A program made the translations under genes and the position numbers. From contig NC_054757.1 in NCBI RefSeq assembly GCF_018143015.1, positions 20,971,785 through 21,035,784 on the forward strand: 64,000 nt of DNA, read 5' to 3'. This DNA is from Lytechinus variegatus. Lineage: Eukaryota; Echinodermata; Echinoidea; Temnopleuroida; Toxopneustidae. Below the pieces are notes generated by a model, which was not told the origin of the DNA, made no database searches, and saw nothing but the letters and a program-made list of their open reading frames with translations. This document shows positions 38,001 through 47,000 of the stretch, in pieces; position 1 is the first letter of the stretch; each line of letters starts with the position of its first letter.

Positions 38001-41000
38001 TAGTTGTTATTATTTTGTTCTGCAATTTTTTTTACAATGAACTTGGTGAACTTCCCCTTTACAGTATGTACATGTACTGATAGTCTGGTACAGCCCACTT
38101 CCACCTTCCTCAAATGATATCACTGTGTTTTATATTTCATCACAAAAGTTGTAATTCTCTCACAATAATAATATCATGTCCAAAGGGAAATAATTGCATG
38201 AAGAAACATCTTTTCTGAAATACCACAGTATACACTCACTCTCTCCCTTTCTTTCTTTCTTTCTTTCTTTCTTTTTGCAGTTGTTGCCAAATTCTTATTA
38301 AATTTTCAAACAAAACTGAAATCAAAATGCCCTGTCACATCGTTCCGTGCGGATGATTGCCCGCAACAAAGTTTTGAGCATGTTCAAAGCTTTTCTGCGC
38401 GCAAATCAGACTTGCGTGTGCTTCTGCGAGGAACTGCGTGTGAGATGTGTGCGCAATACTGTCAATGTGGGCGACCTGCATGTAGTAAAATTTGTTACCC
38501 GCAAGTCACCCACAAGGCTTGCACAGAATGATGTGACAGGGCATTTAAAAAAATGTGAATCCATGTTATTAATTTTTTTTTCTTCCAGGCCTTGCTGATC
38601 GATTTGAGGAGTACCCTAAGTTGAAAGAGCTCATCCGACTCAAAGATGAACTGATAGCACAGACTAACATTCCACCCATGTAAGTAACATACATGAACTA
38701 CTGTTAGGGGGGGCTGTTATTACAAGTTGAACACCATACTGTTACAAGGACAAAAAAACCTCCTCTGACGTCAGAGATATTTTGCCATGTTTACCTACCC
38801 TAAATATAATAATGCCTCAAATATTTCATTTTCATGATCGGACCCCAAATTTATTTAGTACCCTCTTTTTCTGTACATGGCCTGGGTGTGAAAAACAACC
38901 TATTTACATGCTTTGTGTAGGAGAATGGTGTCCATTTTATAATGGCAGCGCCCCCCCCCCCCCTCTGGCATGTACTTCATGAACCAATTTGTTTTTTGCA
39001 GTGGTTAATTATTTTTGTGATTTTGCAACCAAATTTGCGCGAAAATTTAAACTGTATGATATACGGCTTCAAATTTACCATTCTTTCCTTCAGAGTGGCC
39101 CAGGGCAAGCATTCAACTCAAAGTATTGATTGACTAAGTGATTTTCTTAAAGAGTTTCACTTGGCTATGTAAAATGCTTATAATCGTATTCAGATTGCTC
39201 CTAAATATTTTTACCCTATCAAGCCAACTTTAAGCAAAATACTAATAACTATTGTGATGCTATAAAGTCTATAATAGCCAAATCATGTGCACTGTATCCA
39301 TCTGTGTGCAGCAAAAATGGCAATAGAATATTGGAAATAGAAGTTGGCTAAGAATTCCACTTAGTCAAAATGAACAAAATTTTGACACAGGCTAGCTTCA
39401 ATAATCTTTGCTAAGCACATGTCAATAATTAAGAGATTGGTTTAATCACATAGAGGCTGTCAGTAGCCCCTCATATCAATATGTTCCGGAATCCAAAGTC
39501 ACAAAATGGAAAAAAAGAGGATCAATGAAAATAAGATTGGATTAAACAAACTTAGCAGTTCATCAAAGTTCACAGTATGACCATTGGCATGTTTAATTGA
39601 TTGCCTCAATAACCATGAAGTTAAAGGTGCTGTCACACCTTGGCGTTTTAGACAGCGTATGCCCGACGTATGAGGAATTTGGCGAATACGCTGGCGTACG
39701 TCGAATACGTTACGGGTAAGTTTTGCATACGTTAAGAGTACGCTAAAACACGCTGGTATACGTCGTCATACGGCGAGGTCGTCGAAAAATTTTGTGCAAG
39801 CACAAAATTTTTCGACGTATGCCAGCGTATGGCTCATACGTCCCGCATACGCGGGCCATAAGTTGTAGGCAAGTTACGCGATCGTTGATACACGTTGACA
39901 CACGTTACTCGTAAGTTACTCATAAGTCGATGTACGTCGAGATAATGTCCAGCGTACCCTAAAACTTACTTCTAACCTATGAGTAACGTGCTTTGAACGT
40001 ATGTGTAACTTAACTCCAACGTATATTGACGTATGAAGACATGCTCCGGACGACCACAAAACTTACTGAACGTGTTTATAACTTACAGCTACCGTATAAT
40101 GGCGTATTGACAACGTTTATCATGTTTATAGGAATTGGTATATAAAGGTGGGGTTCACAGGAGTTTTTTTCGGCAATGCGGTGGTGTTGACAGGTGATGT
40201 ATCGTGCGGTTATGATTTGAATAGTCGAGCGGCAGCATTTTTATAGGCTACGACACGTGTTCGTCAGCAATACGCTGCCGAGCGCTATGCGTAAGTTAGG
40301 CTATCGTAGGGCATAAGTTGTGTACGCCAGCAATACGCTAAGCATTCGTTGGAATACGTTACTTATAAGTTAACGAAGCGTTCGATATACGTTACTAATA
40401 CGTTATGTATACATCCAACTCGTTATGAATACGCTAAGTATACGCCCAGAGTTGAAAAAAAAAATCAAAGTTCAGCGTATGCCGACATTTTAGAGAAATT
40501 TGGATACGTCGGGCATACGCTGTCTAAAACGCCAAGGTGTGACACCACCTTAAAGGAAGTTGATATTAACATTTTAAGCACACCTATTGAGGTCAAAGAA
40601 GCATAATTCATGAATGGACTCAGTAGCTGTCCAGCAAAGAATGACCATTTGGTTTAATCCAATCTCATTTCATTGGTCTTGTGCCATTTTGTGACCAATT
40701 GATTTGACGGGCTACAGCCTCTTTTTTTATCAAACCAATCTCTTAATTATTGACATGTGCTTATTAAAGGACAAGTCCACCCCCAAAAAAAGTTGATTTG
40801 AATAAAAAGAGAAAAATCCAACAAGCATAACACTGAAAATTTCATCAAAATCGGATGTAACATAAGAGGGCGATTCCACACTAGAACTTCAAAAATATCA
40901 TAAATTTCAACATGCTTTCAATAAGTCATAAGTAGTGTAATATTTTACTATGATACCTAAATTTTATGAAAATTATGAGTTTTAACCAAAAGTGAAGACA

Positions 41001-44000
41001 GATATAGTTTTTTGGGGGGAGAACAATGGAATTTTAAATTTTCAATAATTTTGCTCATTGAATAGTCAAGTACAAATTCCACCTGAAACAATTATTTTCA
41101 AAGCAAGAGAAGATTGAAAATATTGCAGGTCAATAGAATAATATATCATTGATGGTTCCAAATAATATCTACAACATTTTCATGATCCATAATAGGGGCA
41201 GCCCTGATTTTTGCGAACCTATTTTTGGCAATGTCCCGTACGACACATGACAATGCCAAAGTTTTTCCTACAATATTATTTATGATGATGCAATTTCATA
41301 AAATGAGTTTCTCTTTGTTTGACCCATGGGTGATCGATTTATCCCATAAGGATCTAATTACTGCCCTTCATTTTTCAATTATTGTCCTATTAAAAAATGT
41401 CCCGTACGACACACGCTGTGTCGTACGGGACATGTCCCGTACGACACACAATATAATAATGCATCTAATTGCAGGATTTGGATTCAGAAACCATAAATAG
41501 TAGGCATATTTAAATTCATTTAATTGATTTAACATAAAGTGAACTGAAAAAGTACTTTGTTTATCTCCATAGAACATGAAATAGGTGATTCTAAACATTT
41601 TAATTGATTTCATGTAGGCTTATTCTTTTGTGAATCCCTTCAGCTAAACTGGTGATTTTCACTGATCAGAGCAGGTTAATTTCTTTTCATTGAGCATGAA
41701 AAGAAAACTTTTATATTTCAACCTAGCCTGGAAGATGACTTCCTCTTGCATGCTAATGTGGAATTATTATAAGATGTAAAAAAAATCATATCAATCATCA
41801 TGATCATCTATTTGGACTTCCCTTGATCACTATTTTTTATATACAATATTGAAACTCCTTACTTTTTTCAAGTTGTAAAAAAAATCTTGAAAATAAGACA
41901 AACCATATGGTTTCATGAAATGCAGATGGGTTTGAAAAAGTAGAACCGCATTTCTTTAGACAAAAAAATTGTGACCAAAAAAGGGAAAAAAGTGACAGTT
42001 GTGACATATATCATGTAGATATACATTTTATATAAAAAATCATAACATCATGATCATTTTAGCCCCATAATTTACACAAAGTTTCATTCATTTATTGTTT
42101 AAATAGTGTTTGGAAATCATCAATTAGTTCCCTAAAATATAACTTCACACAAAACCTGAAGTTTTTCAGCTCGTAAAATGCTGTGAACACTTGTACATTT
42201 CCCATCATGAAAAAAATTATAACATATTGCTCCCAATTGTATATATTGAGGTTACTTAATTGTATTGTCCTGAATGACTGCTTATTAAAAGATTATTCAT
42301 AAATAAGCAAGAATTTAGGGGCAATGCTCCTTCTGATTGATAAAAAGTTCATGTTTATTTATTCAGGCTGCCCAGTACAACACGCAAGTGCCTGTACAAC
42401 ACACAAGTGTCCCGTACGACACACAAGTGTCCCGTACGACACAGAAGTGTCCTGTACGACACACAATTGTCCCGTACGACACATTATTTTGTTTATGATA
42501 TATTGACAGAAATATTCACCTAATAGCAGTTTCTAACCTAATGAATGTCTTAGTTTGATGGGATTATCATTATCATCAGCCAAATAATGTGATTGAAGAA
42601 GTCAAAGTGACATACTTCAATTTAGAGATGTCCCGTACGACACATTTTGAATGTCCCGTACGCCACAATGTTCTCGAAAATTATAATTTGCTTTATTTAT
42701 TCATGAATGTTTATTTTGCTTTCTTTTGTAAATGTGTTTGTTCTTGGGTAATTGAGTGTCAATTTGAGTTCAGTTTCTATGAAATTTATCTGCCCAACTC
42801 ACAGACTTTTGAGTACAAACTTGAGGTTTCTAAAAAAGCCACTTTTTCTGCGTCCGTACGACACATTACTATTTTTAATCTGTATTATACAGGATGTGAA
42901 TTCAAGTCATGTTAAGTCTTGGTTTTTCTTACACTCTGGTAGAAGTTGATGACCACCTATAGTTATTGGAATATTTTTTGTTTTTTCTTGTCAAAAACTG
43001 TCAAATGTTCTCTAAATGTCCCGTACGACACGTATGGAATCACCCAAGACAGTTATGACATTTTAAAGTTTCGCTTAATTTCACAAAACAGTTATATGCA
43101 CATCCTGGTTGGTTTGCAAATGAGGAGACTGATGACGTCATCCACTCACTTTTTCTTTTGTATTTTATTATATGAAATATTCTAATTTTCTCATTGTCAA
43201 GTGATGCAATGATTAATTCCTCCCTGAACATGTGGAATTAGCTTTGTTTAATTCTATATGGTTCATTCAAGTTGGTCCTTATTGTCAAATCTAAAAAAAA
43301 TGAAACATTGTATAAATCAAACAATAAAAAACAAAAGAAATAGTGAGTGATGGACATCATCGACTGACTCGCTTGATTGTGCATATCACTGTTTTATAAA
43401 AAAAATAAGCGAAACTTTAAAATGTCATAACTTTCTTATTTTACATCCGATTTTGATGAAAATTTTCAGCACTATGCTAGTTTGATTTTTTTATTTATTT
43501 ATTTATTCAAGTCAGCATTTCCTGGGCTGGACTTGACCTTTAAAGACTATTGAAGCTTAGCCTGTGTCAAAATTTTGTTCATTTTGACTTAGTGGAATTT
43601 GTGTAGTGCGCTTGTGAAGTTTGATTAGTTTCTTTTGGACCCTAGTTTGGAATTGATGCTATTGCTGCTAGTTCCTCCCCTCAAACATATTTTTGTATTC
43701 ATCAACCAGGTACTTGCAATGTGACTTAGAGAACTTTGAGCTTTCCGAGTTGGACAACGTCTTTGACTGCATCCACGTGGCCCCACCGTTGGAGGAGTAC
43801 AGGCATCGACCTGGAGTGCTCACTAACCAAAAGTTCTGGAGCTGGGATGATGTAAGCGATTTTTATTTGTCAAGGAGAAGCCATATGCTATTTGTATTAA
43901 AGATAAATGCCTGGTGGGTGTTTCATAAAGCTGTTCGTAAAGTTACAAACGACTTTACGCACAACTGGAACATGATCTTAGGTCATAATACAATTACACA

Positions 44001-47000
44001 GGCATATCACATAGCACAAGAAAGGATCACCAGTCCTGCGTAAAGTCATTCGTATCTACGAACAGCTTTATGAAGCACCCAGTTGTGGTAATGATCTCAA
44101 AATGAGTTCAAACAGAATCTAATGAAATGACTACCGACTGTTTGTATAAATAAAGAATATATGCTAGTTGGCTCTGGAAAAAGATGTGTAATTGCTGAGA
44201 AACGAGCAAAATTAGCACAAAATCCTTAAATTGTTTGGTATTTTTCCACGTATGCATTTTTGTGTTAGTTATCATCAGAATTAGCAGTTTTCAGCTAAGA
44301 TTTCATGATTTCACTAAGATGAGCTGATTTTATTGTGCTAGATCTAGATCTATGATAGTATATGGTGGTAATTTAATCTTTATTTTAAAAGCTTTTTCAT
44401 GAAATAATTCTTTGCTGCAATTACTGTTTTTTACCTAAGAAGCGAAAGGTCCATCAAAGATTCAGTCGTAATGAAATTGGACATTGGTATGATAATGATT
44501 TCAAAAGTCACATAAACTTTCTGATTTCCATGAATAGACCCATAGTAAAGATTATCTGATTATGTTCTCTGGTGACATTCTAGTAGAGTACTTCGAGATG
44601 ATCGTGTATCAGTGGCCATTTTCTACGCAACACTAGGGAAACTGATGCTGGCCGCTCCTCACTGAGCTATTTACAGCGATTAATACACATAGCAGGAACA
44701 GATATCTCATTGGTTCTCCCTAAGTGATTTTTAGAACAGTTCTACCTACTAATCCAACTCAATGTTCATGTCTTTGATATTTAGTCATTTCTGAACCAAT
44801 TTGACCCGTTAAACTCTACTTTTGCATAAGCTTCACGATGTAACATCTCTTCAGGCACATAAACATTTGTGTTTAATTCAGTCGAAAAAGTAGTAAAATG
44901 TTGAAAATGCCACCTCTTTCTCCACCCCTAATTGTGGGGGCATCGTGGTCTAGTATTTATGACTCTCGTCTTCAATCTTAGGGACATGGGTTCGATACCT
45001 AGCCATGGCGTGTTCTCCTTCAGCAAGAAATTTACCCACAAAGTGCTGCACTCAATTCTGGTGAGGTGAATGGGTCCCCGGGAGGAAGAAATTCCTTGAA
45101 TGCTTCAGCTCCTATATGGCAGCACAGCTAAAGCCAAGGTATTTGGCTTTGTATCCTCAGCCAAAAAGTGCTCAATAAATCCTGCTGTTATTATTATCAT
45201 TATTATTAATTCTCAGTGTAAACAATGAAGTCTGAAGAAGTGGGACTTTCAATGCATGTTCTTTACTCCAAATGCTACTCCGGCGGGATTTGCCACCACT
45301 AGAATGATTTGATTTTTTCTTCTCTATTTCAACAGATAATGAGAATAGATATACCATCTATATCATCATTCCGGTCCTTTATCTTTCTCTGGGTTGGTTC
45401 TTCAGATGGACTTGAAAGAGGGAGAGAGGTAAGATGGACAAATAATAATGATGATTATTGTACAAAATGCATTGGGCAATTTCTATATGTATATACTCAA
45501 CTGCGCATTACAACAATGTTATTATTATTATTACCCCTGGCTTTAGCCATGCCGCCTACAATTACTTTTCCTCTCAATACATTTTAGTTTCTTTATACAA
45601 ATAAAATCATAGGTGAATTTGTTCTCTGTAGTATATTAGATATCTAAAAAACGCATATTCTAAGACTCTGTATTTATAACACACAGTCAATAAGAGACCA
45701 CATACAGTTCACTCCCCCTTTAAAGCTCAACTTATAAAATGCAGTAAGTTGTGTATGACATTAAAAAAAAATCATGATTGCTGCCAATTTGAGGATCAAA
45801 CACAGATTAATCTTGATGTCATGACATCTTTGTACCTCTAACCAATTGTCCTTGAATTCTCCTAGTGTTTGAAAGAATGGGGCTTCAGAAGATCAGAAGA
45901 TATCTGCTGGATCAAGACCAACAGTAAGAACCCTGGCAACATCAGCCTGGAACCTGGTGCTATCCTACAAAGAACCAAAGTAAGGACAAACCCATTCGCC
46001 CGTATTCTGAAGTCGAGTTTAATTTAAACCCTGGTTTTAAGTTGGGTTTAACTATGGAAAGCCAGTTGTTACATAAATCTCTAAGAGAAGAGGTTCAATT
46101 TATTAGCTCTAGTGGTTTTGACTCTCGCTTTTGAAACAGAGGGTCGTGGGTTCGAATCCTAGCCATGGAGTGTTTTCCTTCAGCAAGAAATTTATCCATA
46201 CTGTGCTGCACTCGACCCAGGTGAGGTGAATGGATACCCGGCAGGAATAATTCCTTGAATGCACTGAGCGCCATGATGGTAGCTCGAGCTAAAGCCGGGG
46301 TAATAATAGCAGCACTTTGTATTCTCAGGCAAAAAGCGCTTTATAAATCCAGCTATTATTATTGTTATTATTTGACTCCCAAAACATCAACTGTCTGGGA
46401 AGGATAAGTATGGCATGTGTCTTCACCATTGGATAATTAGTAAAGAGCACAGAAAACATGGGAAGCATTCACTGTAAACAAAATTTTGAAACGTTTGGCT
46501 TCCCATAATTTTAGCACAGAGTTAGACCATGGTCTAAATTAAACCTGACTTCAGAATACGGGCCATTGTTTTTAGCAATATATAAAAGGAGGATAACTTG
46601 GGCTTTCACATCCTTCGAGGCGGAAGAGCAGATTGGAAATTTGCCAAGGATTTTACCCATCACGGGGAGAATAATGTTGATTTAAAAATATACCCAAGAC
46701 ATAGTTACAGTTTGTAGGCACAATCAAGTGGAGTGTTTTCATTAACTTGATATGATTGGAAGAATAAATAAATGTTCCATCATAATGCAGCCAAGCAATA
46801 ACCATTATTTCAAATATAGTGCTTAAAACTGATTATTAAATGTGAATGACAAGTTACAGATATACTTTAATCCAATCATTGGATTCTGCTTTGCCTGCTC
46901 ATAATGTATGAACTTTCCTCACTCCTTGGAGAATATTTCTAAAAGACTTTATAAAAAAATAATTTTCTGGACATACAACCTTTGCTTTTGCAAACTAGCA

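Larger units (their letters stand above)
40764..43543 (+). mobile_element. AAAGGACAAGTCCACC-type MITE, split by a later insertion
   Basis: Ends TTAAAGGACAAGTCCACC and the inverse GGACTTGACCTTTAA. The internal sequence matches the intact relative at 31538-32147 (CATCAAAATCGGATGTAA, AAAGTTTCGCTTA, TTTTGTATTTTAT). It lies in the right arm of the outer foldback element and is interrupted between 40868 and 43045. Confidence 0.88.
39353..43599 (+). mobile_element. Outer foldback element in METTL14 intron 6 (host of three nested insertions)
   Basis: Left arm (39353-39621) starts AATTCCACTTAGTCAAAATG. The right arm is its inverse, read through 43599 back to about 43545 and then, after the nested MITE, 40762 back to about 40553. 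Long stretches match inverted (e.g. CAGGCTAGCTTCAATA, AAGCACATGTCAATAATTAA, GATTGGATTAAAC). The loop holds one element and the right arm holds two nested ones. No target duplication could be fixed with confidence. Confidence 0.75.

Noticed and set aside
42366..42484. CRISPR-like array
   Set aside because: Units are ~20 bp with no unique spacers, inside a eukaryotic transposable element; it is a simple tandem repeat.
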